This document shows positions 1-9,170 of a DNA stretch of 64,000 nucleotides, in pieces. Every line of letters begins with the position of its first letter. Within the stretch, counting starts at the first letter, position 1. A program made the translations under genes and the position numbers. Below the pieces are notes generated by a model, which was not told where the DNA came from, did not search any database, and was given only the letters and a program-made list of their open reading frames with translations. The stretch lies in NCBI RefSeq assembly GCF_022213955.1, contig NZ_JAKNTW010000002.1, forward strand, positions 372,001 to 436,000, read 5' to 3'. This DNA is from Dolomitihabitans soli (GTDB lineage Bacteria; Actinomycetota; Actinomycetes; Streptosporangiales; Streptosporangiaceae).

Positions 1-13
1 TTCGGGACATCTT

Positions 14-119
14 CGAAACTTTCATCGCGCCGTCTCGGGCCAGATCGACTGAATATGACATCTGACCAAGTGCAATGCTTCTCTGAGCCAAGCCGAGGAC
101 TTTCGGAAACTTTCGGGAA
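14..119. promoter_or_regulatory. Repeated GAAACTTTC boxes upstream of xylanase gene
   Basis: The nonamer GAAACTTTC occurs at 15-23, within CGAAACTTTCA, and again at 106-114, with a further CTTTCGGAA/CTTTCGGGAA direct repeat at 100-119. A TTGACA hexamer follows at 123-128, without a convincing -10 that I could place. Inverted GAAA/TTTC elements are known in front of actinomycete xylanase genes, so a xylan-responsive operator is a reasonable inference. No xylanase regulator is encoded next to it in this window. Confidence 0.4.
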
Positions 120-207
120 TCGTTGACAGTTCGGAGGAGCCGGGCGAACACTGTCGCCATCGGCAGACCTCAACCACTGCCGATCCGGGTCACCCGCCGC
201 GACCTGA

Positions 208-1344
<1,137 letters not shown>

Positions 1345-1496
1345 CCCCGGACACCCGAAACGTCGCACCTGTGGCGCGGCGGCCCATGGCCACCGCGCCA
1401 CCCTGCTGCCGGCCGGTGACCACCGCGCGGCCGCGGCACCTGGTGAACCGGAGCCGCACACCAGGTGGTGGGTTGTGAGGTCCGGTCGACCGTCGT

Positions 1497-2318
1497 TCAG
1501 CTGGCGTGCAGAACTGCGCGCAGTGGGGTGGCGAACAGGTCTGGGTTATCGGCGAAGCCGGTGTGATCGCCGGGGAACATCGTGGGCTCGATGCCCAGTG
1601 CCGCGGCGAGTGCCCTGGCGGTGTGGTCGCATTCCTGCCCTGCCGAGTCGTCGCCGATGCCGACCACGATGCGGGTCTTGATCGAGCGGAGAGTGTCGAG
1701 GTCGGGCCGCCAGTGGTTGGTCCCGCGCAGTTCATGGGCGAACCACCGGCGTTCGTCGGCGACCGCCTGCGGGTCCCGTTCGCCGCCGAACAGGTGCTCC
1801 AGCGCGCCTTCGGGCATCGCGATGTCGGCGTCGGCCATGAACTTGGCCCAGGCGCCGATGACGTCGCCGGCAAGGTAGGTGGCGATGACCTCCTCGGTCT
1901 GCGCGTGGATCCGGTCGCGGTTGTCGAGCAGCTCGACCAGAGGGGGTTCGTGAGCGATGACGGTGTGGACCTGCTCGGGGTGGGTTTGAGCTAGGGCGAG
2001 CGCGGTGCTGGCACCACCGCTGGAGCCCAGGATCGCCGCCGGGCCGGCGTCCAGATGGGTCAGGAGCCGGGAAAGGTCGTCGGCGCGCAGTTCAGGCGTG
2101 GAGTCCTGGTGCGGGTCGTCGAGGTGGCTGCGGTTGATGCCGCGAGGGTCGGTGGTGAGCACCGTGTGATCGGTGGCGAGCAGATCGGCCAGGGGCGCGA
2201 AGGCGTCGGCGTCCATGGGGGCGCCGACAAGCGCCACCAGCGGCCCATGGCCGCGCATCTCATAGTGCAGGCGCGCGCCGGGGACCCGCAAAGTCTGGAC
2301 GATGGGGATAAGAGCCAT
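1497..2318 (-). CDS. Alpha/beta hydrolase
   Basis: Cytoplasmic 273-residue alpha/beta-hydrolase fold protein with no signal peptide. The nucleophile elbow is GSSGG, followed by a candidate acid in GIGDDSAGQE and the catalytic His in GDHTGF near the C-terminus. The substrate cannot be told. The start at 2318 (MALIPIV) is chosen over a much longer in-frame extension because AGGAGGACC sits just upstream and the extension would run through the divergent regulator gene. It is divergent from the TetR gene at 2427 with an inverted repeat between them, so it is probably the gene this regulator represses, as is common for TetR-hydrolase pairs. Confidence 0.88.
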   Translation of the reverse strand: MALIPIVQTLRVPGARLHYEMRGHGPLVALVGAPMDADAFAPLADLLATDHTVLTTDPRGINRSHLDDPHQDSTPELRADDLSRLLTHLDAGPAAILGSSGGASTALALAQTHPEQVHTVIAHEPPLVELLDNRDRIHAQTEEVIATYLAGDVIGAWAKFMADADIAMPEGALEHLFGGERDPQAVADERRWFAHELRGTNHWRPDLDTLRSIKTRIVVGIGDDSAGQECDHTARALAAALGIEPTMFPGDHTGFADNPDLFATPLRAVLHAS

Positions 2319-2359
2319 CGGGTCCTCCTGAGAATGTGGGCTGTCCGCCCCTCTTAAGC

Positions 2360-2409
2360 AACTGAACTGGACTGTACAGGAAAGTAATTCTGTACTCAAC
2401 CGTTCAGTT
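2360..2409. promoter_or_regulatory. Inverted-repeat operator between hydrolase and TetR genes
   Basis: AACTGAAC at 2360-2367 is repeated in inverted form as GTTCAGTT at 2402-2409. A second inner pair, GTACA/TGTAC, lies symmetrically between them, and CTGTACAG at 2372-2379 is itself palindromic. The site is in the only intergenic space between the divergent genes, so it probably serves as the TetR operator for both. Confidence 0.6.
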
Positions 2410-2426
2410 AGGGGTAGGATACGAGG

Positions 2427-3080
2427 GTGGGCAGAGACAACAGCAGCAGATCGTCGGTGCCATCGGGCAAGCGTGCCGAACGCAACCGGCAGGCCATCGT
2501 GACCGCCGCACGCGAGATGTTCATCCGCGAGGGGTTCGATACCGGCATGGACGTGATCGCCGCCGCGGCGGGCGTGTCCAAGGTGACCGTGTACAACCAC
2601 TTCGGCAGCAAGGAGGAGCTGTTCACCGAGGTCATCGGGCAGGCCATGGGCGAGGCGCACGCGACGATGGCCGAGGTCCGAGCTCGCCTCGCGGATACCG
2701 AGGACGTGCGCGAAGCGCTGCTCCACACCGCCCGCGCCCTGGTGGCCGCGGCCACCGACCCGTCCAGGCTGGCACTGCGCAACCTCGTCACCGGTGAACT
2801 GCGCCGCTTCCCGGAGCTCGGCCAGGCCTATCAGCGGAGCGGGCCGGCCCACTCCGCTGACGCCCTCGGCGAAGTGTTCGACGACCTGAGCGAACGCGGC
2901 CAGTTGGCCGTCGCCGATGTCGAGATAGCCGTCATCCAGTTCTTCAGCCTGATCATCTACCCGCATCTGATCGTCGGCTCCTTCGGCTCGGCCCTGCGCC
3001 AGGATCTCGCCGACCGACTCATCACCGACGGCGTGGACCTGTTCCTGAGCCGGTACCGGTCCGACCCGCCGACACGCTGA
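2427..3080 (+). CDS. TetR/AcrR family transcriptional regulator
   Basis: A 217-residue TetR repressor with an N-terminal helix-turn-helix at about residues 15-60, including the classic motif ending KVTVYNHFGSKEELF. The all-helical C-terminal ligand domain resembles the AefR-type C-terminal fold. The start is GTG at 2427. It is divergent from the alpha/beta hydrolase gene, and the intergenic dyad at 2360-2409 suggests autoregulation together with control of the hydrolase. The inducer is unknown. Confidence 0.9.
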   Translation: MGRDNSSRSSVPSGKRAERNRQAIVTAAREMFIREGFDTGMDVIAAAAGVSKVTVYNHFGSKEELFTEVIGQAMGEAHATMAEVRARLADTEDVREALLHTARALVAAATDPSRLALRNLVTGELRRFPELGQAYQRSGPAHSADALGEVFDDLSERGQLAVADVEIAVIQFFSLIIYPHLIVGSFGSALRQDLADRLITDGVDLFLSRYRSDPPTR

Positions 3081-3098
3081 CCATCGGCGCGAGCCCGG

Positions 3099-3728
3099 TC
3101 AGATGAGCCGCCGCTCCATCGCGACCACCACGGCGGCCGCCCGGTTGTCCACGCCCAGCTTGGCGAAGACGTGCTTGAGGTGGGTCTTGACGGTGGTCTC
3201 GCTGATGAGCAGGGCCCGCGCGACCTCCTTGTTGGCCGCGCCCCGCGCGATGAGCCCGAGCACCTCCAGCTCGCGTGGGCTCGGCGAGGACCGGCTCTTC
3301 CGGCCGAAGCCGTCGATGAGCTGCGAGGTGATTCTCTGGGCCAGGACCCGGCCGCCGGCCGCCGCCGTGCGTACGGCCGCCTGCAGCTCTTCGCGCGGCG
3401 CGTCCTTCAGCAGGTAGCCCGCCACGCCCGCGGCCAGCGCCCGCGACACGTCCGCGTCGGTGTCGTACGTGGTCAGCACGATGACGTGGACCTCCGGATG
3501 CTCCGAGCGCAGCCGCTCGATGGCGCCGACCCCGTCGAGCCCGGGCATGCGCAGGTCCATCAGCACCACGTCGGGACGCGTCGCCCGAGTCTGGGCGAGC
3601 GCCTGGTGTCCGTCGGCTGCCTCGGCGACCACCTCGATGTCGGGCACGCCGTGGAAGATGCCGCGCAGCCCGTCGCGCACCACCGGATGGTCGTCGACGA
3701 TCATCAGGCGTACGGGATGCTCAGGCAC
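3099..3728 (-). CDS. NarL/LuxR-family response regulator
   Basis: Two-domain response regulator of 209 residues. The N-terminal receiver has the acidic pair in MIVDDHP, phospho-acceptor Asp in VVLMDLRMPG and conserved Lys in LLKDAPREE. The C-terminal LuxR-type HTH (about 145-205) contains SPRELEVLGLIARG and the TVKTHLKHVFAKLG recognition segment. Its start overlaps the end of the kinase gene by 25 bp, so the two are translated together. As the last gene of the leftward ATPase-permease-kinase-regulator operon, it probably controls that ABC exporter. Confidence 0.95.
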   Translation of the reverse strand: MPEHPVRLMIVDDHPVVRDGLRGIFHGVPDIEVVAEAADGHQALAQTRATRPDVVLMDLRMPGLDGVGAIERLRSEHPEVHVIVLTTYDTDADVSRALAAGVAGYLLKDAPREELQAAVRTAAAGGRVLAQRITSQLIDGFGRKSRSSPSPRELEVLGLIARGAANKEVARALLISETTVKTHLKHVFAKLGVDNRAAAVVVAMERRLI

Positions 3729-4792
3729 AACGCGGTCCCTCCCCCCGGAGCCGACTCCACGGTCACCGTACCCCCCGATCGCGAGGCGCGCTCGCGCATG
3801 GCGATCAGCCCGTAACCGCCCCCGGCGGCGGCCGGGTCGAAGCCCGTCCCGTCGTCGAGCACGTCCAGCGTGACCTCCTCGTCCATGTACGACAGGGTCA
3901 GCGCCGCGCGCCCGGCCCGCGCGTGCCTGGCCACGTTCGCCAGCGCTTCCTGTGCCGCACGCAACACCGTCGTCTCCGCCTCCGACGGCAGCCGCCGCAG
4001 CTCGCCGTCCACCGAGACGGTCACGAGCACACCGGTGGCGACGGACCAGCGTTCGGCGACCGCGGCCAGCGCCTCGTGGAGTTCGGCCCGCTCCAGCGGC
4101 TCGGGGCGCAGGGCGTCTACGGAGCGCCGGGCCTCGTTGAGGCTGTCGCGGGCCAGCTGCTTGGCCAGCGAGATCCGCTTGCGTACGGTGTCCGGGTCAT
4201 CGATCCCCTGCTCGGCCGCCTCAAGCTGGGCGATGATCCCGCTGAACCCCTGGGCGAGCGTGTCGTGGATCTCCCTGGCCAGCCTGGCCCGCTCCTCCAG
4301 CGTGCCCACCACCCGGCTCTGCTCGCTGTGCCTGATGAGATCCCGCGCGAACAGCCCCATGACGGTCGCCAGCATGATGTTGCCCACAAGGCGTCCCAGG
4401 ACGGACGGATCGTGGGGGATCATCTCGATCAGCCCGCCCGCGGCGGATGACGAGAAGACGAGCATCACCGTGCCGGCGTAGCCCCATCGCCCGGGTAGCA
4501 GGAGGTACGGCAGTGCGAACATGCCGAACAGCGTCGTCTCGTACGCCGAATCCATCCTGATCAGCGCGAACTGCAACGCGATCAGCACCAGCAGGTGCCA
4601 GGCCATGGGATTGAGCCGTTCGAGGAGGGCGGGCCTGCGCGCGACGAAGAACGCGTACCAGCCGGCCATCAGCGCCGTGAGCGCGAGCGTGGCGGGATCA
4701 GGACCGCCCTCCAGGATCGCGATCGTCGCGGCGACCGTGAGGCAGGTGTAGAACAGCAGGTGGAAGACCCGGACCCAGCCCGCCTCATCCAT
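3704..4792 (-). CDS. DesK/NarX-type sensor histidine kinase
   Basis: A 362-residue membrane kinase. The first ~150 residues form about five or six transmembrane helices with no large external sensor domain. A HisKA_3 dimerisation domain follows with phospho-acceptor His in LAREIHDTLAQGFSG, then an HATPase domain with the N box (AQEALANVARHA), G1 box (DVLDDGTGFDP) and G2 (GGGYGLIAMRERA). It is the partner of the response regulator at 3099-3728. It starts 7 bp after the ABC permease gene, which suggests it senses membrane stress or the exporter's cargo. Confidence 0.93.
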   Translation of the reverse strand: MDEAGWVRVFHLLFYTCLTVAATIAILEGGPDPATLALTALMAGWYAFFVARRPALLERLNPMAWHLLVLIALQFALIRMDSAYETTLFGMFALPYLLLPGRWGYAGTVMLVFSSSAAGGLIEMIPHDPSVLGRLVGNIMLATVMGLFARDLIRHSEQSRVVGTLEERARLAREIHDTLAQGFSGIIAQLEAAEQGIDDPDTVRKRISLAKQLARDSLNEARRSVDALRPEPLERAELHEALAAVAERWSVATGVLVTVSVDGELRRLPSEAETTVLRAAQEALANVARHARAGRAALTLSYMDEEVTLDVLDDGTGFDPAAAGGGYGLIAMRERASRSGGTVTVESAPGGGTALCLSIPYA

Positions 4793-4799
4793 CGCCCGA

Positions 4800-5498
4800 T
4801 CACTCCCAGCGGAACAGCGCAGCCGCCAGGGCGGTCCCGAGGACGATTATCCCCGAAAGTATCAGCAGGGGCGGCAGCGTCGGGGCGTCGGACCAGCTCT
4901 CCCGCAGGGCGGTCACGGCGTGGGTGAGCGGCAGGTAGTCGCCGATCCTGTGCATCGTCTCCGGCATGCCTTGGCGGGGGATGGCCGCGCCGGCCAGGAA
5001 GATCATCGGAAACATGACCAGCAGCCCGATCAGCTCGGCGGTCCGTGCGCGTGGCACGACGGCGGCGATCACGAACCCGATGGCGTAGCACATCAGCGCG
5101 CTCAGCACGAAGGCCAGCGCCAGCCAGGCCGGATGCGCGGGCGGGTCCACCCCGAACCCGATCATGCCGACCCCCATCACGATGGCCGCCCCGGCGAGCG
5201 CCATCGAGAGCTGGGCCACGATCTGCGCGGTGAGCAGCACGAACGGCGAGACGGGGGTGGTCGCGAGGCGGCGCAGCACCTTCCGCTCCCGGTAGGTCGC
5301 CAGGGTCGCGGGCAGCGCGGTGATCCCGCCGATGGCCAGGATCATGGCCAGGTAGCCGGGCACGCGGATCTCAAGCTGGTTGCTGCCGCCGTTCAACATG
5401 AGCAGCATGGACGGGAAGGCGACCATGAAGAACAGGCTGCCCGGGTCCCTGGCCAACAGCCTGAGTTCCGTCGCCGACAGGTGGGCGAACGCCTTCAT
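4800..5498 (-). CDS. ABC-2 type exporter permease
   Basis: A 232-residue membrane protein with about six hydrophobic helices and the ABC-2 permease layout: cytoplasmic N-terminus, then helices running to a C-terminal one. It pairs with the ATPase at 5495-6208. Its ATG at 5498 overlaps the ATPase stop as ATGA and has a GGGGGAGGGG ribosome site. The start is internal to a longer reading frame that would overlap the ATPase gene heavily. Cargo is probably a drug, lipid or peptide, as for DrrB-type pumps, but cannot be specified. Confidence 0.9.
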   Translation of the reverse strand: MKAFAHLSATELRLLARDPGSLFFMVAFPSMLLMLNGGSNQLEIRVPGYLAMILAIGGITALPATLATYRERKVLRRLATTPVSPFVLLTAQIVAQLSMALAGAAIVMGVGMIGFGVDPPAHPAWLALAFVLSALMCYAIGFVIAAVVPRARTAELIGLLVMFPMIFLAGAAIPRQGMPETMHRIGDYLPLTHAVTALRESWSDAPTLPPLLILSGIIVLGTALAAALFRWE

Positions 5499-6208
5499 CG
5501 CCCCTCCCCCAAGAGCGCGAAGTACGCCTCTTCCAGGGAGCCGGTCCCGGTTCGGCCGATCAGCTCGCGGGGGCTGCCGAGCGCGATGATCCGGCCGTTG
5601 CCGAAGACGGCGACCCGGTCGCACAGTTCCTCGGCCTCGTCCATGAAATGGCTCACCAGCACCGCCGTGGTACCGGAGGCCTTGAGGTCGCCGATGAGCG
5701 TCCAGGTCTCGCGGCGGGCGACGGGGTCGAGGCCTGTGGTGAGCTCGTCGAGCACCACCAGTTCGGGGCCGCCTACCAGGGCCATCGCGAGCTTGAGCCG
5801 CTGCTGCTGGCCACCTGACAGGTCGCCGAACGCCTTGTTCGCGATCGGGCCGAGCCCCCAGCGCTCCAGCACCGCCCGCCAGTCGTCCGGGCGATCGTAG
5901 AACGCCGCGAACAGGCGCATGGCCTCGGCCACCCTGAGCCGGTCGGGCAGCTCACCCTGTTGGAGCTGCACGCCTGTGCGCTGGGCGAGGGCGCGGCGGC
6001 GTCTCGCGGGGTTCTCACCGAGCACGCGTATGGTCCCCGAGTCCGGCTTGCGCAGCCCGACCAGGCATTCCACCGTGGTGGTCTTGCCCGCGCCGTTGTG
6101 GCCCAGGACTCCGAACGTCTCTCCCCGCTCCACCGTGAACGACACCCCGTCGACCGCCCGGGTGTTTCCATAGTTCTTGCGGAGGTCCTCGACCTCGATC
6201 ACCGTCAT
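5495..6208 (-). CDS. ABC exporter ATP-binding subunit (DrrA/CcmA-like)
   Basis: A 237-residue ATPase energising the ABC-2 permease encoded next. It shows Walker A GHNGAGKTT, the Q-loop region, signature LSGGQQQRLKLAMAL, Walker B VVLDELTTGLD (Glu is followed by Leu rather than the usual Pro) and the switch His in VLVSHFMDEAEE. The start is uncertain: ATG at 6208 gives a standard N-terminus (MTVIEVEDLRKNYG), while ATG at 6244 would add 12 residues. Neither has a well-spaced ribosome site. First gene of the exporter/two-component operon. Confidence 0.92.
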   Translation of the reverse strand: MTVIEVEDLRKNYGNTRAVDGVSFTVERGETFGVLGHNGAGKTTTVECLVGLRKPDSGTIRVLGENPARRRRALAQRTGVQLQQGELPDRLRVAEAMRLFAAFYDRPDDWRAVLERWGLGPIANKAFGDLSGGQQQRLKLAMALVGGPELVVLDELTTGLDPVARRETWTLIGDLKASGTTAVLVSHFMDEAEELCDRVAVFGNGRIIALGSPRELIGRTGTGSLEEAYFALLGEGR

Positions 6209-6409
6209 GCTCCGAGCCTGGCGGCACGCGAGGTCGCGCGGCATCGCCCGATCGTGCGGGCGCCATCCTCCTTCCGGAGGATGGCGTCACCAGCCGTGGC
6301 AGACCTGCTGCGGCCCGCACACGAAGACTTGACCGCTCCTGTCCAGGAGCGAGATCACGCCACCGACCAGCGCAAACTCATCGACCCAGCGCAGAACTCC
6401 GCAGCGTGG

Positions 6410-7048
6410 TCACGCCTTGGGTGCGGTGAGGAGGCGGAGAGCCGTCGCGAACAGCTCGGGCGGACAGCGCTCGGGGGCCAGCAGGGTGAGCAGGCGCATG
6501 CCGATGTCGAGGGATTTCAGGACGGCGTCCGCCTGTTCGTACGGCAGCTCGCCCAGTCCGCTGCCGGGAGGCGCCAGCGGATGGCGATCCCGGCCGTCGA
6601 CGGGCGGGAACATCAGGGCGATGAGTTGCTCGCGCACGGCGGGATGACGGGTGGCGTGGATCATGAGCTCCACGGTTATCTGGGCGAACGCCTCCTGATC
6701 GCCCGCGCGCACCCGCTCGGCCCAGTAGCCGGCGAACTCCTCCACCAGGTCACCGGCGTCACGTCCGGCATGGAGCATGCGTTCCGCCTGCGTCCGCGCC
6801 TCCTGCCCGAGGCGGTGCCGCATGACCTCCAGCAGCAGGTCCTCCTTGCCGTCGAAGTTGGAGTAGATGGCGCCCTTCGTGAGGCCGGCCGCGGCGGCGA
6901 CCTCGTCGACCGAGGCGCCCTGGATGCCGCGTTCCGCGAACACCTTCTCCGCGGCCTCCAGCAGCTTGAGCCGGTTGCGCTCGCGCTGCTCCTGCCGGGT
7001 GAGTCGTTCTGCCACCGCGTCGATCCCCTTCCGGTTGACATCCCACAT
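6410..7048 (-). CDS. TetR family transcriptional regulator
   Basis: A 212-residue repressor whose N-terminal HTH (about residues 15-65) includes GLTKGAIYSNFDGKEDLL. The C-terminal helical domain holds the effector. It is transcribed leftward, away from the TPR/aspartyl-protease gene at 7096, and only 47 bp separate them. That gap is almost filled by a perfect dyad (7057-7090), so the protein very probably represses both itself and the protease. It could alternatively also act on the ABC exporter operon about 200 bp downstream. Confidence 0.92.
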   Translation of the reverse strand: MWDVNRKGIDAVAERLTRQEQRERNRLKLLEAAEKVFAERGIQGASVDEVAAAAGLTKGAIYSNFDGKEDLLLEVMRHRLGQEARTQAERMLHAGRDAGDLVEEFAGYWAERVRAGDQEAFAQITVELMIHATRHPAVREQLIALMFPPVDGRDRHPLAPPGSGLGELPYEQADAVLKSLDIGMRLLTLLAPERCPPELFATALRLLTAPKA

Positions 7049-7056
7049 GGTATATG

Positions 7057-7090
7057 GATACTGATCGGTATTCGAATACCAACTAGTATC
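7057..7090. promoter_or_regulatory. 34-bp symmetrical operator, TetR/protease intergenic
   Basis: A perfect 14-bp palindrome GGTATTCGAATACC (7067-7080) sits at the exact centre of an outer inverted pair, GATACT (7057-7062) and AGTATC (7085-7090). The site ends 5 bp before the +strand start codon and 8 bp from the -strand start. Such a site would block both divergent promoters; two stacked TetR dimers would fit it. Confidence 0.75.
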
Positions 7091-7095
7091 TGAGG

Positions 7096-8349
7096 ATGGC
7101 AGTGACCACTCGCCGTACGTTCTTGAAGGCCGCCGGCGTCGCAGGTGGGCTCACGCTCTCCGGCACGCCCGCCGCCGCCCTGGCGGCCACACCGCCGAAG
7201 AAGACCCTGGAGAAGGCCGACAAGCTGTTCGCGTCAGGCGAATTCGCCGCTGCGGACGCGCTCTACCGGAAGGTACTCACCGGCGATCCCGACCACGTGC
7301 ACGCGCTCGCCCAGCACGCCTACATCACGCTCCTGGCCAACCGGCTGCCCGCGGCGAAACGCCTGCTGGGGCGGGTGCTGCGACTCGACCCTGGGCACGC
7401 CCGCTCGCTGACGGGTCTGGCCAACGCGTTGTGGCGCGGCGACCGGTACGCGGAGCTGGCCGAGTTGCTCCCCTCGGTGAAGGAGGACGGCCCGTCGGCG
7501 ACGGCGGACCAGCTGAGGAGCTTCGCCGGGCGCAGGCCGTTCGAGATCTCCGGGCCCGCGACGGTCAGGGTCCCGTTCACGGCGACCGACCCGCTGCCGA
7601 TGATCGAGATATCGGTGAACGGCGCCCCGCCCGAGCTGTTCTTCCTCGACACCGGCGCGCTGTTCGCACTCAACGAGGAGTACGCCGATCGGCTCGACGT
7701 CCCCATGTACGGCTACACGACCGGCAAGACGATGTACGGCGATCACAAGGCGTACCAGGGACGCGTGGACCGACTCGCACTCGGCGACGGCCTGCGCATC
7801 GGCAACGTCCCGGTCCACACGATCCCGGACTCGATCCGCCTCACCGCGCCCGACGGCAGGGTCACCCAGGGCGCGATCGGCACGAGTGTGCTGGCGCATT
7901 TCCTGTCCACCATCGACTATCCGGACCAGGCGCTCGTCCTGCGCAGGGACAAGCAGGCGTCCGTGCGCGCGAGGCACAGCGCGCCCATGTGGTTCCTGGG
8001 CGACCACTTCCTGCTGGCCCACGGCACCGTGAACGGCCTGGACCGGATGGTGTTCTTCGTCGACACCGGCGGCGGCGACATCGGGTTCACCGCTCCCCGC
8101 TCCACCTTCACCGCCGCCGGCATCGAGGTCCCCCCGGGCGAGGGCTACCATCCGGTGACGGTGCGCGAGGTGACGCTGGGCTCGGCTGTCCGTCACGACG
8201 TGTCCGGTCTGACCGGTGCGTTCCCGGCGTGGTTCGAGAGCGGATTCGGCTTCCGCATCGGCGGGCTGCCCACGCACGGGTTCTTCAAGCGGTACGCGCT
8301 CACGTTCGACTTCACGCGCATGCAGATCCTCATGGACCCGACGACCTGA
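7096..8349 (+). CDS. Tat-exported TPR and retropepsin-like aspartyl protease
   Basis: A 417-residue protein with a twin-arginine signal (TTRRTFLK, then a hydrophobic stretch to about residue 31), so it is exported folded. Residues about 40-130 form tetratricopeptide-like helices. The rest carries two retropepsin-like lobes with catalytic-type triads FLDTGA (about residue 186) and FFVDTGGGD (about 321). Having two DTG lobes in one chain resembles pepsin-like pseudo-twofold proteases, but the spacing fits the bacterial retropepsin-like family. The start is ATG 7096 or in-frame GTG 7102; the operator ends at 7090, so the transcript is short-leadered or leaderless. It is controlled by the divergent TetR. 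Substrate unknown. Confidence 0.82.
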   Translation: MAVTTRRTFLKAAGVAGGLTLSGTPAAALAATPPKKTLEKADKLFASGEFAAADALYRKVLTGDPDHVHALAQHAYITLLANRLPAAKRLLGRVLRLDPGHARSLTGLANALWRGDRYAELAELLPSVKEDGPSATADQLRSFAGRRPFEISGPATVRVPFTATDPLPMIEISVNGAPPELFFLDTGALFALNEEYADRLDVPMYGYTTGKTMYGDHKAYQGRVDRLALGDGLRIGNVPVHTIPDSIRLTAPDGRVTQGAIGTSVLAHFLSTIDYPDQALVLRRDKQASVRARHSAPMWFLGDHFLLAHGTVNGLDRMVFFVDTGGGDIGFTAPRSTFTAAGIEVPPGEGYHPVTVREVTLGSAVRHDVSGLTGAFPAWFESGFGFRIGGLPTHGFFKRYALTFDFTRMQILMDPTT

Positions 8350-8754
8350 CGTCCTGGACTCTTCGATGATCACCAGGTCGAGCCCGTGGAGCGGCCGGAG
8401 AAGGTCTCCGGGGGCGCCTGGTGGTCATTCGGGTTCGGCCTGGTAGAGCGGCCCAGGGTGCCACGGCGTTTGGCGAGGTGTTCGAGCCGGTTGATCACCA
8501 CCACCCCGGCGGCGGTGATGAGCAACGGCTGCGGTACAGACGGGCGGGACCGCCTGCGCGCGTTGCCCGAGCTCAGGGGGGCCCCGGCCTGTTCGGAACT
8601 GTTCCGAACGGCGTGCGAACTTGTCGAGGGGCGGCGGAGCAGGAAATGTTGCCGGTGCAGTCCCCGATCACCCACAGTCGGGAGGTTTACGCATGTCGCG
8701 GCCGCCAGAGGGACAAACCGATGACCACGCCGCTCTGACCCGGTTGGAGCTTCC
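8350..8754. other. 405-bp non-coding stretch with 19-bp palindrome
   Basis: No reading frame here resembles a protein I recognise. Frames on both strands exist but have arginine/proline-rich shadow composition. The clear structure is a perfect inverted repeat, GTTCGGAAC-T-GTTCCGAAC at 8591-8609, 146 bp before the short LysR-like gene. It may be an operator or an mRNA hairpin. Confidence 0.5.
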
Positions 8755-9069
8755 ATGCGGGAACAAGAACTTTACGCCTTCGTCGCGGTTGCAGAGACCG
8801 GGCAAATGAATCTGGCGGCAAAGAACCTCGGCTATTCGCAGCCGGCGATCACCTATCAGATCAAGGGATTGGAGCAATCCCTTGGCACCAAGCTCTTCAT
8901 CCGAGCCGCGGAAGGGGCGCGGCTGACCGACGAGGGCAAGGCCGCGTTCCCCACGATCAAAGCGATTCTGGCACTCATCGAGCAGCTCCGTGCCGCCACC
9001 GGGATCGACCCGTCGATGGCCGCTGACGCGGTGCGGGACAATCCGTTCGCTGAGGCCCAGGGAGCTTGA
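8755..9069 (+). CDS. LysR-type HTH domain-only protein (truncated regulator)
   Basis: A 104-residue protein with an N-terminal LysR winged HTH: residues 1-65 include FVAVAETGQMNLAAKNLGYSQ and PAITYQIKGLEQSLG, then LFIR and LTDEGK. The substrate-binding half of LysR proteins (about 200 residues) is missing and only a short linker helix remains. Ribosome site TTGGAGC precedes ATG 8755. The stop codon lies in a run of 16-17-bp repeats (9051-9108), so the gene may have lost its 3' part through rearrangement. It could still bind DNA as a dimer. Otherwise it is a pseudogene. Confidence 0.7.
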   Translation: MREQELYAFVAVAETGQMNLAAKNLGYSQPAITYQIKGLEQSLGTKLFIRAAEGARLTDEGKAAFPTIKAILALIEQLRAATGIDPSMAADAVRDNPFAEAQGA

Positions 9070-9108
9070 GGCCCAGGGAACCTGAGGCCCAGGGAAACCT
9101 GAGGCCCG
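9051..9108 (+). repeat. Four tandem TGAGGCCCAGGGA units at the LysR 3' end
   Basis: The unit TGAGGCCCAGGGA plus 3-4 variable bases starts at 9051, 9067, 9083 and 9100; the last copy is partial (TGAGGCCCGCA). Spacing is 16, 16 and 17 bp. The LysR-fragment stop codon is the TGA of the second unit. Confidence 0.8.
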
Positions 9109-9170
9109 CATGAAACCGATGCCGTCGCTTCGAACGCGTCCGCGATCCGCCGGAAAATAATCGGTGGACA

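Noticed and set aside
8370-8756. Coding gene in the 8.4-8.75 kb gap
   Set aside because: Frames on both strands are low-complexity, lack ribosome sites and resemble no family.
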